From: Pseudoalteromonas viridis
GTDB lineage: Bacteria > Pseudomonadota > Gammaproteobacteria > Enterobacterales > Alteromonadaceae
Assembly (NCBI RefSeq): GCF_017742995.1
Contig: NZ_CP072425.1
Span: forward strand, 3,853,001 to 3,917,000
Length of the DNA stretch: 64,000 bases
Direction: 5' to 3'
The notes under the pieces are model-generated. The model ran no database searches. It was not told the origin of the DNA and saw nothing but the letters and a program-made list of their open reading frames with translations. The position numbers and the translations under genes were made by a program. Shown piece by piece: positions 54,909 through 63,120 of the stretch (position 1 is the first letter of the stretch; each line of letters opens with the position of its first letter).

Positions 54909-55925
54909 TTACTCACTGTCTTCTTGATAGAATTTTTCCAGCTGATCTTTTAGGTTTGGCGGCACACCCTTAATGGTTAAAGTGTCATTTTGCGGGTCAT
55001 ATAGTACCCGCTCACCTAAGTGCTTGCGCTCGAATCCCACACTGACACCCCCACCGAGGCCGGAAAATTTAACCATAGTGGTAACCGTCTTTTTATCGAG
55101 CGGAAATGACTCCTCCAGCTCATAGCCTTGTTGCTTATAAAAGTCTTCAAACTGAACATCCGAAGACTTTGACACTGTATCTGACAAAGATTCGACATCA
55201 GCATCTTCGCCGCTATTGATACAGTCATTACAATAATCAAAGACCTCCTTGCGGATCGCGTCTTTCTCTTCTTTACCAAACTGTTGTTCAGCCAGGTAGT
55301 CTTCTACCGCGTGCAGCATAGTCTGCGACTGCTGCTTAGGGTCTATTCCTTCAGCACAGCCCAGAAAATCGAGGAAAAAGTCCGCTACTTTTCTGCCCGC
55401 GCGGCCTTTGATGAACGAAATGTAACGATTTTCGTCCGCTTGCGTATCCCAGGCCGTCAGGTCTATACGTGCGGCCAGCTGCATACGGGAAATATCCAAA
55501 TGTCTTGAAGCCGCCAGATCCAGTTCAGAGGTAATCGAGTAGTGCTCTTTGATGTTGATCATGGCTATCAACAGATAATCGCTGGCAACATACTGATAAT
55601 GACAAAACACCAGGTAGCCAGTCTCGTTGAACGCATATTTGTTCAACTCTTCTTTTAACACTTCGGTTGCTTGCTGCGTAAGATGCCAAAATGCCAGCTC
55701 GTTATTGCGATAACTTTGCATCGCTGAGGCTACACGGCTGTCTTTATCGGGATCAAAAGCACAAAAACCTTTTCCTGGCTTGCCGTTGTAAGCATGATGG
55801 AGCTGCTCGATAAATACCGCAACCCGATCATTAATCTGCATCTCATCTTCGCGTAAATGAATTTGTGTTTCTTCGTCTTGCTTGTCGACATAGTGTACAA
55901 CAAGCTTGTTCACCTCAATGCTCAT
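54909..55925 (-). CDS. ndpA: Nucleoid-associated protein NdpA/YejK
   Basis: The protein is 338 residues from the ATG at 55925 (MSIEVNKLVVHYV, the family opening); the ORF could begin 63 bases upstream but those codons are not conserved-looking. It has the YejK fold with CHYQYVASDYLLIAMINIKE and AARIDLTAWDTQADENRYIS. The protein associates with DNA and the nucleoid; its exact role is unclear. It is divergent from yejL-yejM, the same arrangement as in E. coli. Confidence 0.9.
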   Translation of the reverse strand: MSIEVNKLVVHYVDKQDEETQIHLREDEMQINDRVAVFIEQLHHAYNGKPGKGFCAFDPDKDSRVASAMQSYRNNELAFWHLTQQATEVLKEELNKYAFNETGYLVFCHYQYVASDYLLIAMINIKEHYSITSELDLAASRHLDISRMQLAARIDLTAWDTQADENRYISFIKGRAGRKVADFFLDFLGCAEGIDPKQQSQTMLHAVEDYLAEQQFGKEEKDAIRKEVFDYCNDCINSGEDADVESLSDTVSKSSDVQFEDFYKQQGYELEESFPLDKKTVTTMVKFSGLGGGVSVGFERKHLGERVLYDPQNDTLTIKGVPPNLKDQLEKFYQEDSE

Positions 55926-55991
55926 CTTTGTTTTTAACGCCTCTGGTGTTAGAATAGAAAGAATTATAACTCTTTTTATTTGAACCAACCG

Positions 55992-56204
55992 ATGCCTATC
56001 CAGTCAAAATATTCCAACGAACAAGTAGAACAAATTGTCGACCAACTGTTAAACGTACTGACAGAGAATCAGGCAACCGTTGATTTAAGCTTAATGTGTT
56101 TAGGAAATTCTATCACGCACATCATTAAAGAGCATGTGCCAGAACAGAAAAGACAAGCGGTTGCCGAAAATTTTGCCAAGGCGTTGACTCAGTCGGTAAA
56201 GTAA
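55992..56204 (+). CDS. yejL: YejL family protein (UPF0352)
   Basis: This 70-residue protein starts [16 protein letters not shown], nearly the E. coli YejL opening, and continues [18 protein letters not shown]. Small, helical and of unknown function. It lies four bases before yejM and divergent from ndpA, as in E. coli. An earlier TTG at 55980 is possible but gives a non-conserved extension. Confidence 0.9.
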   Translation: MPIQSKYSNEQVEQIVDQLLNVLTENQATVDLSLMCLGNSITHIIKEHVPEQKRQAVAENFAKALTQSVK

Positions 56205-56208
56205 CTGA

Positions 56209-57705
56209 ATGAATCTTTCTTCGCATAGTCCTTTTTCTTCAAAGGCCAGTCAGCTATTAAGCTGGGGACATTGGTTTACCTTTGCCAACATCGGCTTGGT
56301 ATTACTCATCACCTTAAGCTACCTGGCCGCAGATAAAGCCCCAACAACTGCACTTGGCTGGATATACATGCTGGTCACCTGGCTCAGCCACACCAGCTTT
56401 ATTACTTTTTGTGTGTTTGTGCTGAGTATTTTCCCACTCAGCCTGATATTCCCCTATCCAAGGCATATTCGGGGCATGGCCGCCTGTATAGCCACACTGG
56501 GTATTACCGTACTCAGTGTCGATGCCTTTGTTTATTTCCAGCTCGGATACCATTTGAATCTTCAGGCACTGCCGGAGATCCTATCTCTATTTTGGAAAAC
56601 CATCAGTGGCTCCCCAGCTGTTAACAGTCTGATTGTACTGGCTATGATCGCTGCGATTCTGGGCTTTGAGCTGATCGTTGGCAATCACGCCTGGCGTCAT
56701 CTGGAGCGATTAAAGAGCTACGCCTTTCCAAAGGTCGCCAGCACGATACTCGTCACCTGCTTTGCAACCAGCCATATTATGCATATCTGGGCAGATGCCA
56801 ATAGCTACTTCGACATCACGATGCAAGACAATGTACTGCCATTATCCTACCCAACAACGGCTAAGACGCTGCTTGCAAGGCATGAGTTGCTCGATATGCA
56901 AAAGTATAATCAGGCAAGATCGCTGAATGTCGGACCTAACGAAGTAAGCTATCATCCACCAGCTTCATTGGCGTCATGCCCGGCTCAGGACACACCGGTT
57001 AACCTCTATATCGTTGAGACGGTGACTGAGCAAACCGAAGCAAACCTGAAAAAGCTCGGCTGGCACCGCTCCGAGCAACTGCTTGTTCCCACTTTAATGG
57101 AAGATTTTCAGTTTAACCTGTTGTACGGTTTGCCAGCCTATTATAAACAGCCACTGATGGACAACAGAGTACCGCCGGTATGGTCGAGTCGCCTGTCTTT
57201 ATCCGTTACTGGCCTGGACAAATTTGCTTATATTAACGAAACCACGAGTGCCGATGTGCGGGTATCGTACCAAACGCAAAGCCCAGCTTTTAACGAAGAC
57301 GCCTCCCCCACTGTCGTTATTGTCGAGCCTGCAAGTTCAGATATGGTAACCACAACCCGTTTTTATACTAACATCCCGGCCTTTGAGGGCTATTCTGAGC
57401 TATTCCAAATTAGTGATGTACTGACCACAATCACAGCGGAGCATTTCCAATGTGACGCACTTGCCGCAGCAAGTATGCTGGGCAACAACGTAGCAACCGA
57501 CACGCTCAATGAAGGGGTCAACTACTCTCGTGGCGTTTTGGTTGCGTACAAAAAAGATAGGATCACTTTGATAACTCAAGATGGTAGCTATAAGCAAATC
57601 TCAGCAAAAGAAGGCTTTACGTTGGATCAGAAGCTGGATGTCCCTTTCTTAATCCAAAGTATTAAGCGACTCAAGCAGTTCAATCAGACGCCGGCTAATA
57701 AGTAG
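56209..57705 (+). CDS. yejM: YejM/PbgA-like inner-membrane protein with shortened sulfatase domain
   Basis: This 498-residue protein has five hydrophobic helices (about 22-40, 52-72, 86-106, 137-157, 173-190; DUF3413), then a periplasmic domain of the sulfatase/phosphatase fold. E. coli YejM (PbgA/LapC) is 586 residues and tells the cell how much LPS to make by acting on LapB/FtsH. Here the periplasmic part is about 90 residues shorter and the usual phosphatase motif at its start is replaced by VNLYIVETVTEQTEAN, so it looks catalytically dead, as is YejM itself. The regulatory role is inferred by homology. Confidence 0.83.
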   Translation: MNLSSHSPFSSKASQLLSWGHWFTFANIGLVLLITLSYLAADKAPTTALGWIYMLVTWLSHTSFITFCVFVLSIFPLSLIFPYPRHIRGMAACIATLGITVLSVDAFVYFQLGYHLNLQALPEILSLFWKTISGSPAVNSLIVLAMIAAILGFELIVGNHAWRHLERLKSYAFPKVASTILVTCFATSHIMHIWADANSYFDITMQDNVLPLSYPTTAKTLLARHELLDMQKYNQARSLNVGPNEVSYHPPASLASCPAQDTPVNLYIVETVTEQTEANLKKLGWHRSEQLLVPTLMEDFQFNLLYGLPAYYKQPLMDNRVPPVWSSRLSLSVTGLDKFAYINETTSADVRVSYQTQSPAFNEDASPTVVIVEPASSDMVTTTRFYTNIPAFEGYSELFQISDVLTTITAEHFQCDALAAASMLGNNVATDTLNEGVNYSRGVLVAYKKDRITLITQDGSYKQISAKEGFTLDQKLDVPFLIQSIKRLKQFNQTPANK

Positions 57706-57788
57706 CACGGCGTCCGTCTTCACACTTGCGATATCGAACAAATTTACTATCTTGAAATGTAAATACAGGTTTCAGGGAAGCACTTGCT

Positions 57789-58262
57789 ATGAGGATATTT
57801 ATCATCATTTTTGGGCTGCTTTTGCCTATATTAGGCCAGGCAAAAACAACCTTCAGCTACTACAAATGTGTCACTAACAAGACCATAGTGTACAGCCAAC
57901 ATCCGTGCGCGGCCAATGCTGAGCAGCATACTTTGAGCCACTCAGATCCAAAAGCGCCGCCGCCCGATGGTCGACATACTAAAACACTAAACAACATTGA
58001 ACGCCAGCAAATGGTACTCAGGTTAAAAAAAACACTCAGAGCCAAAAAGCATCAGGCTGCAATCCTGGGCAGAAAGCGAGACGAAGCGACCCGAGATGAG
58101 CAGCGGCGTATTTCCCGTCTGATGGAGAAAAGTGAGCGTGCCAAAACGCTCAAAGAGGTAAAACGTAATATCAAAACCATCAATACCGCCTACCTCAAAG
58201 AGGTAAAGCTGCTTAATAAAGAAATAGCCCGTCTGGAAAAGCGCCTTAAGCGACTAGAGTAA
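57789..58262 (+). CDS. DUF4124 protein with coiled-coil tail
   Basis: This 157-residue protein has a signal peptide (about 1-18, ending GQAKT) and a short DUF4124-like domain (FSYYKCVTNKTIVYSQHPC, a Cys pair). The remaining two-thirds are a charged Lys/Arg/Glu-rich coiled coil (about 68-157). It probably lies in the periplasm; its role is unknown. It begins 83 bp after yejM, and no terminator was seen between them. Confidence 0.72.
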   Translation: MRIFIIIFGLLLPILGQAKTTFSYYKCVTNKTIVYSQHPCAANAEQHTLSHSDPKAPPPDGRHTKTLNNIERQQMVLRLKKTLRAKKHQAAILGRKRDEATRDEQRRISRLMEKSERAKTLKEVKRNIKTINTAYLKEVKLLNKEIARLEKRLKRLE

Positions 58263-58354
58263 TAGCACACTTAAGGGCGTTTAAGTGTCCGGAAATCTGT
58301 GGTTGAGCGACTGACATTTATGCGCTAGAGTAACTCGGCAGATTAGGAGGTCCG

Positions 58355-60079
58355 ATGAGTTACCAGGTTCAAACAATTGCAGAACACATTCTGTCCGGGT
58401 TTCATGCGCACTACGCGTTGTTTCAGCAGATAACCGCACGCGCGCCACAGGCGTTTGCACTGCAAAAATGGGGCGAAATCGAGCAGATCAGCAAACAAAG
58501 GATCAGCCTCTATGATACACGCGTTAACGATACGGTCACCGAACTCAAAAAGCATACGCCACAGCACACCCCCGACGAAGCGTTATGGCATCAGGTAAAG
58601 CAACATTACGCAGAGCTCTTGTCTTTTCACCCACAAGCTGAGCTGGCCGAAACATTTTTTAACTCTGTGTTTTGCAGACTGTTTCACAGGCGCTACTACA
58701 AAAACGACTTTATTTTTGTTGAAACAACCCTGACAAAACCAACAACTTTACCTATTGAAGCCGAATTTCGCAGTTATTTCCCGGTTATTTCAGGACTGAA
58801 ACCCACCATCCGCAATATGATCTCGCACATGGAATTGCAATGTGGCTTTCGCGACCTGGAGCAGGATATTAGACTGCTGGTAAAAGCCTTCATTAAGCAG
58901 GCACCAAGTACACACCATAGCCATCACGGGCTGCGTTTTGATATCCTGACAGCGCCTTTTTACCGTAACAAAGGCGCTTACATCGTTGGCCGGGTCGTGT
59001 CTAAATCGGGCGTACAACCTTTTATCATTGCCCTTTTACACCACCCACGGGGCGGCTTGTATATCGACGCGCTGCTGACAAAAAGTGCGCAGATGCGGAT
59101 TATTTTTGGTTTTGCCCGAGCCTACTTTCTGGTTGAAACCCATGCTCCTTCCGCTATGGTTGGCTTTTTACAACAATTAATGCCGAATAAAACCACCGCA
59201 GAGCTCTACAATGCCATCGGCTTTCATAAGCAGGGGAAAACTGAATTCTATCGTGATTTTCTGTTTCACTTGCAACATAGTGAGGATATTTTCACAATCG
59301 CCCCCGGCACACCGGGCATGGTCATGATGGTTTTTACCTTACCTAATTTCCCTTTTGTGTTTAAAGTGATCAAAGATGTCTTCGCCGAAAGTAAGCCGTT
59401 TGGCAGAGATACCGTACTGGCTCGCTATCAGCTGGTAAAAAGTCATGACCGTGTTGGCCGTATGGCCGACACCATCGAATATTCGGAAGTAGTGATCCCC
59501 AAAAAGAAGTTTTCCCCGTCATTGCTGGAAACCCTCAAAGCCACAATTAGCAACAGCTTACGAGACGAAGGGGATTACCTGGTGATTAAGCATCTGTATA
59601 TTGAGCGCCGCATGACGCCGCTGAATTTGTTTTTACAAACCGCAGATGAGCAAACCGCTAAAAAAGTGATTGAAGACTATGGCCATGCCATCCGGGAAAT
59701 GCTCAGTGTGAATATTTTCCCGGGTGATATGCTGCTCAAAAACTTCGGTGTTACCAAGCACCATAGGGTCATTTTTTATGATTATGATGAAGTTCAGTAT
59801 CTGACTGACATGAACTTCAGGCCCATGCCCAGCCCATCATTGGAGGACTTATACAGCGGTGTGGCCGAGCCCTCTGCGGCCCCGAATGACGTATTTCCGC
59901 AACAGCTGTGTACATTTGTCCTCACAGACCCTAAACTCAGAGCGGTGTTTGAACGGTCGCATGAAGCCTTGCTACAGGTGGAGTACTGGCAACAGGCGCA
60001 GCGGGATATTCAAACCCACGTGGTTAAGCAGATTTATCCCTACCCTGCCTCACAGCGCTTCTATCGGCATATAAAATAA
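58355..60079 (+). CDS. aceK: Isocitrate dehydrogenase kinase/phosphatase AceK
   Basis: This 574-residue protein closely follows AceK in length and sequence, with SYQVQTIAEHILSGFHAHYA at the start, an RYQLVKSHDRVGRMADTIEY segment in the regulatory/kinase core and MLLKNFGVTKHHRVIFYDYD in the kinase lobe. It phosphorylates and dephosphorylates isocitrate dehydrogenase, moving carbon between the citric acid and glyoxylate cycles. In E. coli it follows aceB-aceA; here neither is adjacent. An ideal AGGAGG ribosome site precedes the ATG. Confidence 0.93.
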   Translation: MSYQVQTIAEHILSGFHAHYALFQQITARAPQAFALQKWGEIEQISKQRISLYDTRVNDTVTELKKHTPQHTPDEALWHQVKQHYAELLSFHPQAELAETFFNSVFCRLFHRRYYKNDFIFVETTLTKPTTLPIEAEFRSYFPVISGLKPTIRNMISHMELQCGFRDLEQDIRLLVKAFIKQAPSTHHSHHGLRFDILTAPFYRNKGAYIVGRVVSKSGVQPFIIALLHHPRGGLYIDALLTKSAQMRIIFGFARAYFLVETHAPSAMVGFLQQLMPNKTTAELYNAIGFHKQGKTEFYRDFLFHLQHSEDIFTIAPGTPGMVMMVFTLPNFPFVFKVIKDVFAESKPFGRDTVLARYQLVKSHDRVGRMADTIEYSEVVIPKKKFSPSLLETLKATISNSLRDEGDYLVIKHLYIERRMTPLNLFLQTADEQTAKKVIEDYGHAIREMLSVNIFPGDMLLKNFGVTKHHRVIFYDYDEVQYLTDMNFRPMPSPSLEDLYSGVAEPSAAPNDVFPQQLCTFVLTDPKLRAVFERSHEALLQVEYWQQAQRDIQTHVVKQIYPYPASQRFYRHIK

Positions 60080-60091
60080 TAAAGGAACACA

Positions 60092-61030
60092 GTGAACATA
60101 AGCAAAATTGACCTGAATCTACTGGTCTACCTCGATACATTATTACGAGAATGTAACGTCACCCGCGCGGCGAACCAGCTAAGTATTACTCAGCCTGCAA
60201 TGAGCAACGGCCTGAAGCGGCTCAGAAACTTGTTTAACGATCCGATCCTTGTACGCACCAGTGAGGGCATGGTCCCGACAGAACGAGCACTTGAACTCCA
60301 ACCCGTGATCCGCGGTATTTTAATGACACTGGAAGAAACACTGGCCCCTAACCGCGAATTCGATCCCCGGCAGAGTAAACGCGTATTTCGCATTATGGCC
60401 AGTGATTACGCAGCCAGTACACTAGCTCCTAAGCTACTTAATAAACTGCATATGGAAGCGCCAGACACCACACTCGACATCCTTACGCCGAGTGACGTGA
60501 CTTTTCACGATGTGGAAAACGGTAAGGTTGACATGGCCATCAATCGCTTTGAGAACTTACCTCAGTCTTTTCATCATAAACGGATCTGGAAAGACAGCTT
60601 TTGCTGTCTGATTAAGTCGGATAACCCAATCAAAGCGCATTTTAATTTAGATGCTTACTTAAAAGCCCGGCATATTTGGGTAAGTAAAACTGGATTCGGA
60701 GTCGGTGTCGGGATGGATCCAGCAGATGTACAAAAGCTGGGCTGGGTAGACGAAGCGTTAGCGCATTTCGGCAAACACCGCAACATCGCAACGTTTACAC
60801 GCAATTATCACGTTGCTATTCACCTTGCCAAAGAGCAAAACCTGATTGCAACTTTGCCATCAAAAGCGGCGAATATCTACAGCGATGACCCTAATCTGGC
60901 GATACTGGAGCCACCTTTTCCTATTCCGCCATTTGAGTTGGATATGATCTGGAGCCCGCTGCTACACCGCGACGCCAGCCACATCTGGCTCAGACAAAAA
61001 ATAGCTGAAGTAGCGGACGCGCTTAAATAG
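60092..61030 (+). CDS. LysR-family regulator downstream of aceK
   Basis: This 312-residue protein has an N-terminal HTH (LLRECNVTRAANQLSITQPA) and a LysR-type substrate-binding domain (about 90-300). The GTG start at 60092 has AAAGGAA upstream and lies 12 bp past the aceK stop, so it is likely co-transcribed. A regulator tied to acetate or fatty-acid metabolism would fit, but no effector can be named and the target genes are not in the window. Confidence 0.88.
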   Translation: MNISKIDLNLLVYLDTLLRECNVTRAANQLSITQPAMSNGLKRLRNLFNDPILVRTSEGMVPTERALELQPVIRGILMTLEETLAPNREFDPRQSKRVFRIMASDYAASTLAPKLLNKLHMEAPDTTLDILTPSDVTFHDVENGKVDMAINRFENLPQSFHHKRIWKDSFCCLIKSDNPIKAHFNLDAYLKARHIWVSKTGFGVGVGMDPADVQKLGWVDEALAHFGKHRNIATFTRNYHVAIHLAKEQNLIATLPSKAANIYSDDPNLAILEPPFPIPPFELDMIWSPLLHRDASHIWLRQKIAEVADALK

Positions 61031-61066
61031 ACACTTCTTTGCAATCAGATATAGGGGGACTTTCCC

Positions 61067-61459
61067 CTATATCTCGCTTTCCAGCATGGCCAGCGCACGC
61101 TTTTCGCTGTCGCAAACCTCACCATTAGCTTCACTGATCCTATGAGCTATCGACACCGCCAGCTCGCGCATTGGCTTATCAACAATGTGACTCAATCTAT
61201 GTTGAATGAAGCACTCAGTCTCATCTTGCTTAATCGCTATCAGGCACTTACCTAAGGCATCATCCATATAGTCCTGTAGTGCAATTGCAGAGTTCCAATG
61301 GAGGGTATTTGCCCAATCCCGAACAATCTCCATTTCCTCGGTTTCAATTTTTTCGTCGATACAGACAAACAGCAAAGCAATATCCAACAAGGATTCTTTT
61401 TGCAATTGCTCTACGCATATTCCCATATCAAAGTGGTTCAACAGTTGTTCAAATTTCAT
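61067..61459 (-). CDS. TerB-like protein
   Basis: This 130-residue acidic, helical protein has LLFVCIDEKIETEEMEIVRDW and ISEANGEVCDSEKRALAMLE, the metal-binding-like turns of TerB-family proteins. Many TerB-domain proteins are not involved in tellurite resistance; no other ter genes are near. Single gene, convergent with the LysR gene. Confidence 0.72.
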   Translation of the reverse strand: MKFEQLLNHFDMGICVEQLQKESLLDIALLFVCIDEKIETEEMEIVRDWANTLHWNSAIALQDYMDDALGKCLIAIKQDETECFIQHRLSHIVDKPMRELAVSIAHRISEANGEVCDSEKRALAMLESEI

Positions 61460-61626
61460 ATTGGTTTCCTTGTAATTGAGATAACGCCGACCAGTTAGGA
61501 CATAGGTATCAGTACTAGTTAACCTGACCCTTGTTGGATACCTGATGCTCAGGTGCTAACAACAAACAGCAACACCCCACAGTATTCAAACATATTCTAC
61601 AAAAGTCGGGTTGTCACTTTAAAAAT

Positions 61627-61642
61627 AGTCAACTGGTTGACT
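61627..61642. promoter_or_regulatory. Palindrome upstream of the solute-binding protein gene
   Basis: AGTCAAC (61627-61633), TG, GTTGACT (61636-61642): a 7-bp perfect inverted repeat 39 bp before the start codon, in a stretch that would include the promoter. It could be a repressor site. It is a different motif from the ATATTGTATACAATAT sites. Confidence 0.4.
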
Positions 61643-61680
61643 GTGAACTAGACTTGCCTGAACTCCTACAGGAAGTCGCT

Positions 61681-62541
61681 ATGTCTTTGCTGAATTGCTT
61701 ATCTTTGAAACTACTACTTATTTTGAGCTTTGCAGTCCAATCACATGCACATATCTCAATTTCAATAGAGAAAGACATATATGAATACGCAAAAGAAATA
61801 CTGGCCGATCAACCCATTGCTGAATTCTCAGCTGAGATATTCAATCACCCCAAATGCCAACGTGATGTCGTCGAGTTTCTGATTGCACAGCGCGCATTGC
61901 TGGAAGGTGGCTTTACGCATCCCTTTCATTTTACGCTCGGAAACTATGATGCAAGGAACCTAAAACTGCTGGAATCCGGGTTGCTACTAATGAGCTTTGA
62001 CACCATCTGGCTGTCTCAGGCACAAACAATCAAGGACGATGTTTATATTTCAGAACCGATAATAGAAAAAGGCGCATATTTTGCCGGGATCTATACGTCA
62101 GGCTCCAACAAAGTATCTTTACAGAACAAAATCTCAAAGGATCTGAGCCAGATAAGTGTCGTAAGCAGCCGGGCCTGGCTCGTTGACTGGGTCACCCTGA
62201 AAGCACTGAAACCCAAACAGCTGCACCACGAAGATGACTGGATCACCATGGCGAAACTGGTCAGCAATGGCTGGGTTGATGCCATGCTAGTTTCGTTTAA
62301 CAACACTCGCCCTTTTTTCTATGAAGGGCCAGGATACCGAATAGAAGCCGTCGAAGGTATTAAGGTCGCACTGCGCGATAGCCGACATTTTGTGGTCTCC
62401 CGGCATCACCCATACGCAAAAGAAGCCTATAACGCGTTGCAACTTGGCCTGGCAAAACTCAAAGCACGCAAGTTCATTTTCCAGGCTTACCGCCAATGCG
62501 GGTTTATCACCCCTTTGGTTGACGAGTGGTACACTCTTTAG
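61681..62541 (+). CDS. Periplasmic amino-acid-type solute-binding protein, orphan
   Basis: The protein is 286 residues from the ATG at 61681, chosen for CAGGAAG upstream; the frame begins earlier at 61654 without a ribosome site. The signal peptide ends near residue 25 (VQSHAH). The mature part shows a two-lobed binding-protein layout with FHFTLGNYDARNLKLLESGL and RFFV/VSRHHPYAKEAYNALQLGL regions. No transporter subunits are adjacent. This is the third unpaired binding protein in the window. Confidence 0.68.
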   Translation: MSLLNCLSLKLLLILSFAVQSHAHISISIEKDIYEYAKEILADQPIAEFSAEIFNHPKCQRDVVEFLIAQRALLEGGFTHPFHFTLGNYDARNLKLLESGLLLMSFDTIWLSQAQTIKDDVYISEPIIEKGAYFAGIYTSGSNKVSLQNKISKDLSQISVVSSRAWLVDWVTLKALKPKQLHHEDDWITMAKLVSNGWVDAMLVSFNNTRPFFYEGPGYRIEAVEGIKVALRDSRHFVVSRHHPYAKEAYNALQLGLAKLKARKFIFQAYRQCGFITPLVDEWYTL

Positions 62542-62647
62542 CCCTAAAATCGCAATTATCTGGTTTAATTTCGGGTATTCATATTTCTTCCATTTTCTTC
62601 TCCTAAATTTCCAGCCTCTCGGGAATATGTCAATTTAGGAACAACTA

Positions 62648-63058
62648 ATGAATGAATTAAAACTGGAAGTAAATACGGCTTTTTACAGCGTGGTTGGTGT
62701 TTTCGTTATTACGTTATTGGCACTGGCGGGACTGTTTACTGAACTCAATCTGTCATTTCTGGCAACAGTACAAATCGCGATAGCCAGCGTCGTAACTGTT
62801 GCATTGGTTATTCACCTACTACTTAGTATGGCAGGGCATAAACGCGTCACACTGTGCAACCAGGGGCTGTCATTTTTCAGCCTCACCGGGCGCCAACGTT
62901 ACGTTCCAGCCGAAAACATTCAAGCTATTGAATTTGTTCGCTACATTGGTCTGACGATGACCCATGTTAAGACCAATAACGGGGTGATTAAGCTGCTGGC
63001 ATTCAGAATACGCAAAGAACAGCAACAGCGTCTGAAAAGTATGGGTTACCTGGCGTAA
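62648..63058 (+). CDS. Small two-helix membrane protein with PH-like C-terminal domain
   Basis: This 136-residue protein has two hydrophobic helices (about 11-30 and 35-60) and a cytoplasmic domain with beta-rich sequence RVTLCNQGLSFFSLTGRQRY and an ENIQAIEFVRYIGLT segment, resembling bacterial PH-like domains. No function can be assigned. It starts after AGGAACA and lies 62 bp before the deacylase gene, so the two may be co-transcribed. Confidence 0.62.
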   Translation: MNELKLEVNTAFYSVVGVFVITLLALAGLFTELNLSFLATVQIAIASVVTVALVIHLLLSMAGHKRVTLCNQGLSFFSLTGRQRYVPAENIQAIEFVRYIGLTMTHVKTNNGVIKLLAFRIRKEQQQRLKSMGYLA

Positions 63059-63120
63059 CCCCCTTGCCCTTGACCCACAATCAAATTAGCATGCAGATAT
63101 AAATCAAAAAGAGACATGTT

